A stretch of DNA of 64,000 nucleotides from Paramagnetospirillum magneticum AMB-1 (lineage in GTDB: Bacteria > Pseudomonadota > Alphaproteobacteria > Rhodospirillales > Magnetospirillaceae). The position numbers were made by a program, and so were the translations under genes. Within the stretch, counting starts at the first letter, position 1. Each line of letters opens with the position of its first letter. A model generated the notes under the pieces. It was not told the DNA's origin, did not search any database, and saw nothing but the letters and a program-made list of their open reading frames with translations. This document shows, in pieces, positions 17,094 to 24,957 of this stretch. The stretch covers positions 2,226,011 through 2,290,010 of the forward strand of contig NC_007626.1 of the NCBI RefSeq assembly GCF_000009985.1, read 5' to 3'.

Positions 17094-17318
17094 TTAAGCA
17101 GCCAGCCGCAAAGCCATGGCCGGGGGTTTGGGCGGGGTGCTCCCTTTGTGCGGGGTGTTATCGTTGCTGGGAGTGCCAGTCGTCATGGCACTGGGCCGGG
17201 TAATGACGCAGGCGATCACCCAACCAGCAACCTTCTCCGGGGTCTGGAATTTGCCGTTGGATTCGAAAATCTGACGGTCGATTTTCTCAAAGGCGGAGGA
17301 GCGGAATTCGTTGTTCAT
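17094..17318 (-). CDS. Small unknown protein, first gene of a minus-strand operon
   Basis: A 74-residue protein, MNNEFRSSAFEKIDRQIFES, with a segment PEKVAGWVIACVI and a Pro-rich C-terminus. It ends MALRLAA. The terminal LAA resembles the end of an SsrA degradation tag, so the protein could be unstable, but that is speculation. It opens an operon with the next two unknown genes and the methyltransferase. The repeat-rich region 17401-17530 lies just upstream. Confidence 0.5.
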   Translation of the reverse strand: MNNEFRSSAFEKIDRQIFESNGKFQTPEKVAGWVIACVITRPSAMTTGTPSNDNTPHKGSTPPKPPAMALRLAA

Positions 17319-17400
17319 GGCGTGCCACCATCGTGGTTTCTGTCGCCATTAAACGAGGTGAATTCAAAGTTTGCAATAGGCTAACATATTGTTTTTAAAG

Positions 17401-17530
17401 TGTTTATTTGAGTTTTGTGGGAGTTTTTGCGTGGGAAAATTCCCAAGCCGAAATGGCCGGAAGCCTAACTTCCGGGCTGGAATTCTGTGGGAATTTTCGG
17501 CCCGATGGACGGGGGCTGTATGGGAAAATT
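17401..17530. repeat. Repeated GTGGGAA(A/T)ATT motifs and hairpin in an operon control region
   Basis: Copies of a GTGGGAA-type motif followed by an A/T run occur at 17417, 17431 and 17487, with a related TATGGGAAAATTT at about 17519. The copy at 17431 is a near-palindrome (TGGGAAAATTCCCA). A perfect hairpin CCGGAAG/CTTCCGG lies at 17457-17475. The arrangement fits operator sites for a regulator of the minus-strand operon starting at 17318, or short iterons. Confidence 0.45.
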
Positions 17531-18090
17531 TAGGTGAAGATAGGGGGGATGCCTGGAATCAATTCGTCCGACAGAGCCTTGATCAGTGCCGCCTTGATGA
17601 TGGCCCGCACTCGTGGCTCGTTATCGCCGAAACTCTCAGTCCACTTCTTCATACTAACGTAAGTAACCTGATTCAACCGAACAAACATTGCCTCAGGCTC
17701 ACTTCTGTTGGGATCAATTTTCCGCATCAACAACTCAAGATCAGTCCCGGAAACATATGTCTCAACAATGGTTATAAGCTTTGGCTGATCATATGGCAGC
17801 CGCCCTGTCCGACTAACCTCTTCTCTATAAGCAAAAAGTATCCTCTTCGCATAGGCTATAATTTCCGGAGTTGGCTCAGATTCATATGGAAATGACTCGC
17901 TTGCCCTTGCGTAGTGCTTTGGGTTGTATTCAAAGTAGTCACTGATTCTGCGTTCAATAGGCTTATGTGGCGGGATTGTAACTCTGAATGACCACTTAGC
18001 TTTTCCGCCGTCATTGGTTGGTTTATTCTGAAAAATTATAATTCTCGAATCGAGATATTCAAATGGATAGCTCTTTGATTTTTTAACCAT
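17530..18090 (-). CDS. Unknown protein, AT-rich gene
   Basis: This protein of 186 residues starts MVKKSKSYPFEYLDSRIIIF and contains WSFRVTIPPHKPIERRISD, then helical acidic segments. The region recalls the N-terminal part of phage-type integrases but lacks any catalytic domain, so this is not claimed. The gene is distinctly AT-rich beside its neighbours. A start at 18090 fits. The region upstream is non-coding to 18424. Confidence 0.5.
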   Translation of the reverse strand: MVKKSKSYPFEYLDSRIIIFQNKPTNDGGKAKWSFRVTIPPHKPIERRISDYFEYNPKHYARASESFPYESEPTPEIIAYAKRILFAYREEVSRTGRLPYDQPKLITIVETYVSGTDLELLMRKIDPNRSEPEAMFVRLNQVTYVSMKKWTESFGDNEPRVRAIIKAALIKALSDELIPGIPPIFT

Positions 18091-18424
18091 GACGCCTTCC
18101 TGCCGTCCATGGGCTACGCCCCGATCATAGGACGCGGCATTTTCAGCCGCCCCTTCAAGATGCTACCACGGTACATCAAGACGTCTACTCCAATGACTCA
18201 TAGGTTGGAAAGTTTCATTGAGTCAAAAAAGCTGTGAATTGCCATCCATGTATTTAATATATCAATGCCTTTAATCTGTATCTTAGGGTGCATTATCGTA
18301 TGCAACATTAAGGTATACCCTGCTGCAACTCCGCCACAGTCAGGAAATATTGTTCCAGATGGGTTGCTTTTGTATTTATGGAACGCTTTAATATATGGAT
18401 CTATGACCCATATGGAGCAAATCC
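18091..18424. promoter_or_regulatory. Non-coding AT-rich gap between divergent genes
   Basis: These 334 bases separate the minus-strand gene at 17530-18090 from the serine recombinase gene. There is no convincing coding frame. Short inverted repeats are present, for example GCAT/ATGC around 18292-18305, and TTTAATATAT occurs twice (about 18251 and 18388). Recombination sites for the neighbouring recombinase would be expected here but cannot be assigned with confidence. Confidence 0.35.
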
Positions 18425-18976
18425 ATGCTGTACGGATATGCCCGCTGCTCTTCCGCCGACCAATCTCTCGACATCCAGATTGATGCCTTGAAGGCTGCCG
18501 GTTGCCAGATCATCCGATCAGAAAAAATCAGCGGCACCAGCCGCGATGGTCGCCGGGAACTGGAAACCCTGTTGGAGTTTCTGCGAACCGATGATGTCCT
18601 GGTCGTGACCAGGATCGACCGGCTGGCCCGATCCATCTCCGACCTCCAGGACATCATCAAGGTACTTAAGGAAAGGGGGGCCAGTCTGAAGGCCACCGAG
18701 CAGCCGTTCGACACGGGCGACATTTACGGCTCCTTGACCATCAATCTCCTTGGGGTGTTTGCGGAGTTTGAAACGCAGCTTCGGCGGGAACGACAGATCG
18801 AAGGAATCCAGCGGGCGAAGACGGATCACCCGGAACGGTACCGTGGTCGCCCTCCGAAGATCGACGTTGCTGAGGTTCGTCGGCTCAAGGGGCAAGGATT
18901 CAGTGTTGCGGCGATTAGCAAACAATTGGGCATCGCTCGTACATCCGTCTATCGGTCGCTGGACATGATTAGATGA
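18425..18976 (+). CDS. Small serine recombinase (resolvase/invertase family)
   Basis: This protein of 183 residues starts MLYGYARCSSADQSLD, with the catalytic Ser at position 9 in the YARxS motif. VVTRIDRLARS and FAEFETQLRRER are typical of Tn3-type resolvases and DNA invertases. The C-terminus has a helix-turn-helix: GFSVAAISKQLGIARTSVYR. Enzymes of this size resolve cointegrates or invert short segments. No transposase of a Tn3 type is present in the window, so it may be an element-maintenance resolvase. Confidence 0.88.
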   Translation: MLYGYARCSSADQSLDIQIDALKAAGCQIIRSEKISGTSRDGRRELETLLEFLRTDDVLVVTRIDRLARSISDLQDIIKVLKERGASLKATEQPFDTGDIYGSLTINLLGVFAEFETQLRRERQIEGIQRAKTDHPERYRGRPPKIDVAEVRRLKGQGFSVAAISKQLGIARTSVYRSLDMIR

Positions 18977-19042
18977 CCGATGTGACCATTCCCGAAAATC
19001 AATCGCCTTCCGAAAATCGCTATTTTGCGATATGATCCGCCC

Positions 19043-19369
19043 ATGGAGTGGAAGGTCGAAACCCTCAACGAAATCGTGGATGCGGAAATCGCGGCCTTGC
19101 CCAAGGATATGCAGGCCCGATTCCTGCGGATTGCCGGGATGATTGAGTCCGCAGGGTTGGAAGGTATGGGGCATCCACATGTGAAGTCGCTTGAGGGCAA
19201 GTTATGGGAGATGCGGCTAATGGGCCGCGACGGCATCGCCCGTGCCCTTTATGTGACCGTCACTGGTCGGCGGGTCGTGGTGGTGCGTGCCTTTGTAAAA
19301 AAGACCCAGAAGACGCCCCGCCAGGAGATTGAACTCGCATTGGCTCGGGCCAAGGAGATTTTGAAATGA
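19043..19369 (+). CDS. HigB/RelE-like toxin (phage Gp49-type)
   Basis: I place the start at ATG 19043 (MEWKVETLNEIV), although the frame opens at 19025. The 108-residue protein has the RelE-superfamily pattern: KSLEGKLWEMRL, GIARALYVTVTGRRVVVVRAFVKKTQKTP and an Arg/Lys-rich end. Such toxins are ribosome-associated mRNA nucleases. The stop overlaps the ATG of the Xre-type antitoxin gene (ATGA), the toxin-first order usual for HigBA. Confidence 0.85.
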   Translation: MEWKVETLNEIVDAEIAALPKDMQARFLRIAGMIESAGLEGMGHPHVKSLEGKLWEMRLMGRDGIARALYVTVTGRRVVVVRAFVKKTQKTPRQEIELALARAKEILK

Positions 19370-19647
19370 CCAGCCTGAATGACCTCAAGGCTAAAATGCT
19401 GGCTGATCCCGAGGTGAAGGCCGAATATGACCGTCTCGCCCCAGAGTTCGAGATTGCGGAAACCCTTATCCGTGCCCGTCAACGGGCTGGTCTATCTCAG
19501 GCCGAACTTGCGAAGAAAATGGGTACCACCCAGTCCGTGGTAGCACGGCTGGAAAGTGGCCGTTCCCTTCCTTCATCGACTTCACTGGCACGCTTCGCCG
19601 CCGCCACAGGAAGCCGCCTTCATGTTGAGCTACTTCCTGGCCGGTGA
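19366..19647 (+). CDS. HigA-like antitoxin, Xre helix-turn-helix
   Basis: This protein of 93 residues has a canonical helix-turn-helix at about 41-75: RQRAGLSQAELAKKMGTTQ followed by VVARLESGR. The N-terminal helix probably contacts the toxin. Antitoxins of this class repress their own operon. The gene overlaps the toxin gene by four bases, and its stop lies in a GTGA shared with the frame of the next gene. Confidence 0.88.
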   Translation: MTSLNDLKAKMLADPEVKAEYDRLAPEFEIAETLIRARQRAGLSQAELAKKMGTTQSVVARLESGRSLPSSTSLARFAAATGSRLHVELLPGR

Positions 19648-19679
19648 ACGACATCTGCGGCCACGATAAGGGGGACGAT

Positions 19680-19904
19680 GTGCTGGCCAAAACCGCGATT
19701 ATTCTCCAATCCAAGATCACCTGCCCCCATTGCGGCCACCACGAGGTGGAGGTGATGCCGAGCGACGCATGCCAGTTTTTCTATGATTGCAAAGGGTGCG
19801 GCATTGTTCTGCGACCCAAGCCCGGCGATTGCTGCGTGTTCTGCTCCTATGGTTCGGTGCCGTGTCCGCCGATCCAGGCCGACAAATCATGCGGCTGTGG
19901 CTGA
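19680..19904 (+). CDS. GDCCVxC-motif zinc-ribbon-like protein
   Basis: I choose the GTG at 19680, which follows AAGGGGG, although the frame can start at 19644 overlapping the antitoxin stop. The product has CPHCGHHEVEVMP, CQFFYDCKGCGIVLRPKPG and then the signature GDCCVFCSYGSVPCPP. It is a small cysteine-rich protein of the GDCCVxC family, probably metal-binding; some members of the family are selenoproteins. Function is not known to me. It appears co-transcribed with the toxin-antitoxin genes. Confidence 0.78.
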   Translation: MLAKTAIILQSKITCPHCGHHEVEVMPSDACQFFYDCKGCGIVLRPKPGDCCVFCSYGSVPCPPIQADKSCGCG

Positions 19905-19924
19905 TCCCTGTGATCCTCCACTGA

Positions 19925-21202
19925 TCACGCCTTAACCACCGGTATGTCGTCCCAACTGGTCGTGAAGCTCGGGGTTCGGTTGCTGCATCGCATCTTCCAC
20001 GGTGCGTCGTCGGGAACCAACCCGAATCCGACAGCCCCTTTGCCCATCTTTCCGTTGATGCCATCTACCGCAGCCATCAACGCCGTTGGCCGTGCACCTG
20101 ATTCTGGTGGTGGTGAAAACAGGTCACGCGGGATGTCTTCGGGGCGGACCAAATCGAGCATGATCACGCCTGCCTTCTTATACTCGTAGCCGTCACGCCA
20201 CGCTGATTTCAGCCCCTTCAGGGCCGCCCCAATGATGTGCGGCGTGGATGATGTCGGTGGCGACAGACGGATCATGGAGTTCAGTGAAAACTGTGGCTGG
20301 TCGGGGCGGAACCTGTCGGTATAGGCGAACACCTGCACAGCACCGGACACCAGTCCTTCACCGCGAATTTTCTCGGCTGCCCGGCTGGCAAAGGTCATCA
20401 CCGCATCATGCACTTGCTCAAACTCTGTAACGGATGCACCGAACGAACGCGAGCAGCAGGTTGTGTGCTTGTCTGATGGTGCCGTGTCCAGGGTGTGGAC
20501 GGGGGTTCCTCGCAATTCCATCACGGTGCGAAGGCCGACCGCCCCCATGGTCTTCTTGATCCATCCATCTGGCTGCAAGGTCAGGTCAAAGGCGGTTCGG
20601 ATACCATTCACGCCACAGAGGGCTGCATACTGGCGGCCAATGCCCCACACGTCACCGACTGGGGTCTGCTTGAGGGCGGCCTCTATCCATCGGGCATCAC
20701 GGCTCAGATCGAGCACGCCATTCGCCTTCTTGGATTTCTTTGCGAGTCTGTTGGCCAGTTTCGCCAAGGTCTTGGTGGTGCCGATCCCGACCGACACGGG
20801 AATGCCGGTCCAACGTCGCACTGTGGCACGTACCTGCTGGGACCATGCAGTTAGGTTGTCCACTGGCATGCCATCCAAATCCAGAAAGCATTCGTCGATG
20901 CTGTAGATCTCGGCCCCCGGCGAGAATGTCGCTAAAACGGACATCACCCTTTCGGACATGTCCCCGTACAGGGCGTAGTTGCTCGACAGCATGATCAATC
21001 CATGGCTATCGACCAGATGCCGCAATTTGAAGGCAGGTTCGCCCATGCCGACGCCAATGGCTTTGGCCTCTGCGGAACGGGCCACGGCACAGCCATCATT
21101 GTTGGACATGACGATGACCGGCTTGCCTTCAAGGGCAGGATTGAACGCCCGTTCGCAAGAGACGTAAAAATTGTTGCAGTCCACCAGGGCGTAGACCGCC
21201 AT
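19925..21202 (-). CDS. umuC: Error-prone DNA polymerase V catalytic subunit UmuC
   Basis: This Y-family translesion polymerase has 425 residues, the standard UmuC length. It shows LVDCNNFYVSCERAF at the start with the first catalytic Asp, SNYALYGDMSERVM, and SIDECFLDL at about 99-107 with the other catalytic Asp-Glu pair. The helix-hairpin-helix region DVWGIGRQYAALCG and the little-finger domain follow. It lies six bases after umuD and forms an SOS-induced operon with it. Confidence 0.95.
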   Translation of the reverse strand: MAVYALVDCNNFYVSCERAFNPALEGKPVIVMSNNDGCAVARSAEAKAIGVGMGEPAFKLRHLVDSHGLIMLSSNYALYGDMSERVMSVLATFSPGAEIYSIDECFLDLDGMPVDNLTAWSQQVRATVRRWTGIPVSVGIGTTKTLAKLANRLAKKSKKANGVLDLSRDARWIEAALKQTPVGDVWGIGRQYAALCGVNGIRTAFDLTLQPDGWIKKTMGAVGLRTVMELRGTPVHTLDTAPSDKHTTCCSRSFGASVTEFEQVHDAVMTFASRAAEKIRGEGLVSGAVQVFAYTDRFRPDQPQFSLNSMIRLSPPTSSTPHIIGAALKGLKSAWRDGYEYKKAGVIMLDLVRPEDIPRDLFSPPPESGARPTALMAAVDGINGKMGKGAVGFGLVPDDAPWKMRCSNRTPSFTTSWDDIPVVKA

Positions 21203-21208
21203 CGCCCA

Positions 21209-21679
21209 TCACCGTTTGGCTAAGGCCGAGACGGAGAAGGTGACGACGCCCCATATTTGGACGCCATCATCAGGATCGACGGAGAAGCTGGGGTAGTCCG
21301 GATTGGCCGAGGCCAATTCCCACCCATCCTCGGTCTTCCGCAAGGTCTTCACCGTCAAGCCACCGTCCAGGGTCGCCACAACGATGTCGCCGTCGTGGGG
21401 CTGAACCGAACGATCCACCACCAGCAGGTCACCACTATGGATGCCTGCACCGGTCATGGAATCGCCATCGGCCCGACAGAAGAAGGTTGCCGCCGGTCTT
21501 TTCACCATCAATTCGTGGAGATCGAGCTTGCCCTCCAGGTGGTCGTCGGCGGGGGAGGGAAATCCGGCAGCCACCAGGGCGGAATAGATCGGTGCTGTGG
21601 CTTCCAATGGAGCGAAGCCACGAGAAGATGCCTGACAGGTGCCGGGAGGCAATGGAGCGTTTGGGCTAGGTGCGAACAT
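21209..21679 (-). CDS. umuD: UmuD, self-cleaving SOS mutagenesis protein
   Basis: This protein of 156 residues belongs to the S24 LexA/UmuD peptidase family. The cleavage site is AAGF (Ala38-Gly39), the nucleophile Ser74 lies in GDSMTGAGI, and Lys111 in LTVKTLRK completes the dyad. RecA-stimulated cleavage would activate it as the partner of UmuC. A LexA box overlaps the start codon. Confidence 0.93.
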   Translation of the reverse strand: MFAPSPNAPLPPGTCQASSRGFAPLEATAPIYSALVAAGFPSPADDHLEGKLDLHELMVKRPAATFFCRADGDSMTGAGIHSGDLLVVDRSVQPHDGDIVVATLDGGLTVKTLRKTEDGWELASANPDYPSFSVDPDDGVQIWGVVTFSVSALAKR

Positions 21680-21688
21680 GATAAGAAC
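21674..21688 (-). promoter_or_regulatory. LexA (SOS) box of umuDC
   Basis: The sequence GAAC-N7-GAAC on the plus strand reads GTTC-N7-GTTC toward umuD, the consensus LexA operator of alphaproteobacteria. It overlaps the umuD start codon, which would let LexA block transcription or elongation. Confidence 0.8.
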
Positions 21689-21689
21689 A

Positions 21690-22025
21690 TTACTTCGGAT
21701 CGGTGGGGTTGATCAACGCTTCCAACGCCAAATTTCCGATCATTTTCGGGTATTCGCCGACGATCCTCGAAGGTCCCGATGTCGAGATTGATGTCCGATT
21801 AAAGGACATGAATCTGAGTAGTGGCGATGTGTCGCTTTATATAAAATATAAGAATGTTAATTGAAATCACATTGTAACTTAAAAAATGCGGCCCATTGGC
21901 CACGGCGTATTTCAAAATTACGGTTGCTTGCAAGTTGGCCATTGGCCGGTGACATTTTGTACGGTAGCGATGTTTCCACTAACGATGCATTTGTGCATCT
22001 GAAACATCACTGTGAGGTAACCAAA
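21690..22025 (+). promoter_or_regulatory. Non-coding region with nested hairpin leader before the DUF5131 gene
   Basis: These 336 bases contain AT-rich sequence near 21830-21885, two copies of CATTGGCC, and a nested inverted repeat at 21969-22008. In that repeat the outer arms are GATGTTT/AAACATC and the inner arms are GATGCA/TGCATC with a TTTG loop. The hairpin ends shortly before the ribosome binding site GAGG and the ATG at 22026, so it lies in the messenger leader. No gene is seen here. Confidence 0.45.
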
Positions 22026-22796
22026 ATGGCTAATCAAACTACTGAAATCGCCTGGGCGACAAGTACATGTAACCCTTTTAAGGGGTGCTCCAAGGTGTCG
22101 CCCGAATGTGCCAACTGTTACATGACGGGATGGGCATATCGCCATCAGTGCATGGGCAACGAAGGGTACGAAGGGACCGTCAAGGGCGAACGCGGCAAGC
22201 GAGTTCCGACCGGAAAAATCGGGATTGTCGAGAAGCAGATCGAAAGCCTCAAGACCATCAAGACCGAGCGGCTGTTCGTCAACTCGATGTCCGACACCTT
22301 CCATGAAAACGTCGATGATCTGAAGGTCTCCCGCGTTTTCGACTCGATGAAGGCCAATGGCAACGGAACCAATTTCCTGATCTGCACCAAGCGTTCCGCA
22401 CGGATGGCGGAAATGTCCCAGACCCTGGATGTCCCCGACAACATCTGGATGGGAACCACCTGCGGCTGCCAATCGTCGCTTCATCGCCTTGATGATCTGC
22501 GGCGGACCAAGGCGAAGATTCGGTTCGTGTCAGTCGAGCCGTTGCTGGAACCCTTGGACATCACCCCATGGTTGGCAGACGGCACCTTGAAGTGGGTGAT
22601 TGTCGGCGGCGAAAGCGGCAAGGGGTGGCGGAAAATGGAAAAGGAATGGGCGGAAGCCATCCTTCGCCAGTGCCAACAGTTCAACGTCCCCTTCTTCCTG
22701 AAGCAGTGGTCGGCATTCAAGCCCAAGTCCGATGCCGAATACCCCCCGACCATTGATGGTCAGGTGTGGCACCAGTATCCCCAGATCAAGGAGTGA
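22026..22796 (+). CDS. DUF5131 (phage Gp37/Gp68-like) protein
   Basis: The true start is taken as ATG 22026 after GAGGTAACC. The 256-residue protein opens with TEIAWATSTCNPFKGCSKVSPECANCY, the Cys-rich signature of this family, which resembles a radical-SAM-type metal-binding motif. Later motifs are SMSDTFHE, RFVSVEPLLEPL and VIVGGESGKGWR. The biochemical role is unsettled. These genes are frequent on phages and integrative elements, often beside a three-Cys-motif partner gene; here the next gene does not look like that partner. Confidence 0.85.
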   Translation: MANQTTEIAWATSTCNPFKGCSKVSPECANCYMTGWAYRHQCMGNEGYEGTVKGERGKRVPTGKIGIVEKQIESLKTIKTERLFVNSMSDTFHENVDDLKVSRVFDSMKANGNGTNFLICTKRSARMAEMSQTLDVPDNIWMGTTCGCQSSLHRLDDLRRTKAKIRFVSVEPLLEPLDITPWLADGTLKWVIVGGESGKGWRKMEKEWAEAILRQCQQFNVPFFLKQWSAFKPKSDAEYPPTIDGQVWHQYPQIKE

Positions 22797-22801
22797 TCAA
22801 C

Positions 22802-23284
22802 ATGAGAAAGGTTATCGCTATCCATGCGTTCTACAAAAATAAAGTCCCAGGTGGGTTTGGCATCATGTGGAACTGTCCTACGGGGTTTGCCAAGGAGTTG
22901 CTCGAAGGCATCGAGGGGTATAAGGATTTTATCAGGCCAGACCCTGGAGAGACGCAAGATGAGTTTGCAGCCTTCTTGATCCGCCAACTCGATTATTTTG
23001 GTGAAGCCAAGAAATCGCGTTTGCTGGATAAGGCGGAGCAGGTTATCGCGGTTCAGAACACATATTGGCTTGAGCAGCATGGGTATCTGAAGGCAGACGA
23101 GTTTAATGGAATGCAGTTCCATTTTACCGAGGACAGAATTTCTGATGGGCAGCACAGGCTTGGGAGAGGGGCGGTTTCCGTTATGACCATCGGTGAAAAA
23201 TTGGTCGATTGCGGAATTGAAGAACCAAAGGATTTTACTGGTACGTCTTCTCGGCAAGCACCCGGTGAGAGGCATCGATCGTGA
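22802..23284 (+). CDS. Unknown protein downstream of the DUF5131 gene
   Basis: A 160-residue protein starting MRKVIAIHAFYKNKVPGGFG, five bases after the DUF5131 stop, so the two are co-transcribed. It has a long middle of mixed helix and the segment QFHFTEDRISDGQHRLGRG. It lacks the three-cysteine motif of the usual DUF5131 partner. The composition is more AT-rich than that of the preceding gene. Confidence 0.6.
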   Translation: MRKVIAIHAFYKNKVPGGFGIMWNCPTGFAKELLEGIEGYKDFIRPDPGETQDEFAAFLIRQLDYFGEAKKSRLLDKAEQVIAVQNTYWLEQHGYLKADEFNGMQFHFTEDRISDGQHRLGRGAVSVMTIGEKLVDCGIEEPKDFTGTSSRQAPGERHRS

Positions 23285-23405
23285 GCGGGTCTGGACAATC
23301 GTGAAATGACCCATACCCTCAATGGCGACACGGCGACAGATGGTGACCTGATCAATTACGACCCTGGTGATCAGGTCACCATCGAGCGAAAGACGCAACG
23401 CTCGG

Positions 23406-23822
23406 TCACGAACAGGACCGGTCGCCCGGCCTGGAGCCAGAGTGTCCATTTTGGATATGCTTCTTGTGTGCGTTTAAAAGTGCCTGCCACTGATCGTCAC
23501 CAGCCAGTGCTGCCTTCAACCTCGCTGGTGTGGGAATGGCGGACCAATAGGCCGCCAGGGCAATTCGCGATGCGAACCAGGATTGATCACGAGGGCCAGC
23601 AGGTTCATGCCAGATGCCGAGACGGCCAAGTGGTAGCCATTCGGGGCTGACCTGGGTTCCATTCTTGGTCATGCAGCCAAACGCTCCATCCCAAGGCCCC
23701 CAAATTCGAACATCACCATCATGGCGGCACTCAAAGAGATGGCCTTCAACGAACCGCCATCTGGCCGGAAAGCATTCTGATCTGGATGGGTTCCTCATCA
23801 TGGTGGCCAGCATATAGGCCAT
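23406..23822 (-). CDS. Hypothetical protein
   Basis: A frame of about 138 codons taking the ATG at 23822; it extends by a TTG start to 23831. The product has FPARWRFVEGHLFECRHDGDVRIWGPWDGAFGC, a Trp-rich pattern that reads like real protein, and a basic C-terminus. It has no strong ribosome binding site. It is divergent from the WYL regulator gene and convergent with the gene at 22802. Confidence 0.4.
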   Translation of the reverse strand: MAYMLATMMRNPSRSECFPARWRFVEGHLFECRHDGDVRIWGPWDGAFGCMTKNGTQVSPEWLPLGRLGIWHEPAGPRDQSWFASRIALAAYWSAIPTPARLKAALAGDDQWQALLNAHKKHIQNGHSGSRPGDRSCS

Positions 23823-23919
23823 AGGAGTCAAAAGCGGTCACCATCCGTTCTCAATGCGGTTGTCCCATTTGTCCATCCGAGAGAGAATGCATGACCAATT
23901 CGGTCATGGGAGATTCGCC

Positions 23920-24906
23920 GTGCGGTACGAAAAGGCTGACAACCTCTTACAGTTGGCGTTGGAGCTTCAGGCTGCACGAGGCGGTCTGTCGCTCTTGGAT
24001 ATCGAGCAGAAATTCGGTGTCGGGCGGCGAACGGCAATGCGGATGCGTGATGCGGCCATAAGAAACTTCCCCCAAATGGAGGAGGTCGATACGGGTGAGC
24101 GGACCAAGCGGTGGCGATTGCCAAACGGAACCTTGGATCGATTGGTCGCCTTCACCGCCGAGGAATTGGCGGCTCTTGAGTCCGCTACACGCCTGTTCGA
24201 GCGTGACAACCGGGAAGATGAGGCAGCCGAACTGGCCACATTGGGAGCCAAACTTCGTGCCTTGCTCAAGCCTGATGTCGCACGAAGGGTGGAACCGGAC
24301 CTTGAAGCTCTGCTCGAAGCAGAGGGGCTGGCAATGCGGCCAGGGCCGCGTCCTCGGATCGACATCTCTGTGGTCGAGGAACTGCGACAGGCCATTATGG
24401 CCTGTACAAAGGTCAAGCTGAGGTATCGGAATCGGAAAACCAAGCAGGTCAACGAGCGATTGGTCCACCCCTATGGATTCCTGCACGGTCACCGAAACTA
24501 CCTCGTCGCGTGGCATGAGAACCCAAAGGCCAATGCGGTCACACTATTCGCCCTGCCGCATATCGAAGGCATCGAACTGACAGCCGAGCCGTTCCAACGC
24601 GATCCAGAATTCTCCCTGGAAGCGTTTGCGGCTCGGTCGTTTGGGCTATTCCAGAGCGAACCATTCAAGACTGTTTGGCGGTTTGCCCCAGAAGCCGCCG
24701 ACGATGCCGAGGAATTCATCTTCCATCCCACCCAGCAGGTGGAACGGCAATTGGATGGGTCGTTGCTCATCACCATCATGGCGGCGTCAGACCTGGAAAT
24801 GGCATGGCACCTGTATTCCTGGGGTGACACTGTGGAGGTGTTGGAGCCAGTCGAATTAGCCGAAATGGTTCATGGGCAACGAGTGGCGTGGGCTGCATTA
24901 CCATAG
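23920..24906 (+). CDS. WYL-domain transcriptional regulator
   Basis: GTG 23920, with GGGAG upstream, fits the family start (V)RYEKADNLLQLALEL; the frame opens at 23854. The 328-residue protein has an N-terminal winged helix (LSLLDIEQKFGVGRRTAMRMRDA) and a WYL domain with HPYGFLHGHRNYLVAWHE. A C-terminal WCX region follows. WYL proteins bind ligands, probably nucleic acid, and regulate many phage-defence loci; the BREX regulator BrxR is one. Here it lies 18 kb from the BREX genes. Confidence 0.88.
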   Translation: MRYEKADNLLQLALELQAARGGLSLLDIEQKFGVGRRTAMRMRDAAIRNFPQMEEVDTGERTKRWRLPNGTLDRLVAFTAEELAALESATRLFERDNREDEAAELATLGAKLRALLKPDVARRVEPDLEALLEAEGLAMRPGPRPRIDISVVEELRQAIMACTKVKLRYRNRKTKQVNERLVHPYGFLHGHRNYLVAWHENPKANAVTLFALPHIEGIELTAEPFQRDPEFSLEAFAARSFGLFQSEPFKTVWRFAPEAADDAEEFIFHPTQQVERQLDGSLLITIMAASDLEMAWHLYSWGDTVEVLEPVELAEMVHGQRVAWAALP

Positions 24907-24957
24907 GTGACCAAAACAGTCACTCATGTCTGACACCATACCCTGGTGATGAACACC

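Noticed and set aside
17094..17318. C-terminal LAA as proof of a degradation tag
   Set aside because: Three matching residues are too few; it may be chance in an Ala-rich tail.
17530..18090. Truncated tyrosine integrase
   Set aside because: There is only a vague resemblance to an integrase N-terminal domain and no catalytic Arg/His/Tyr motifs.
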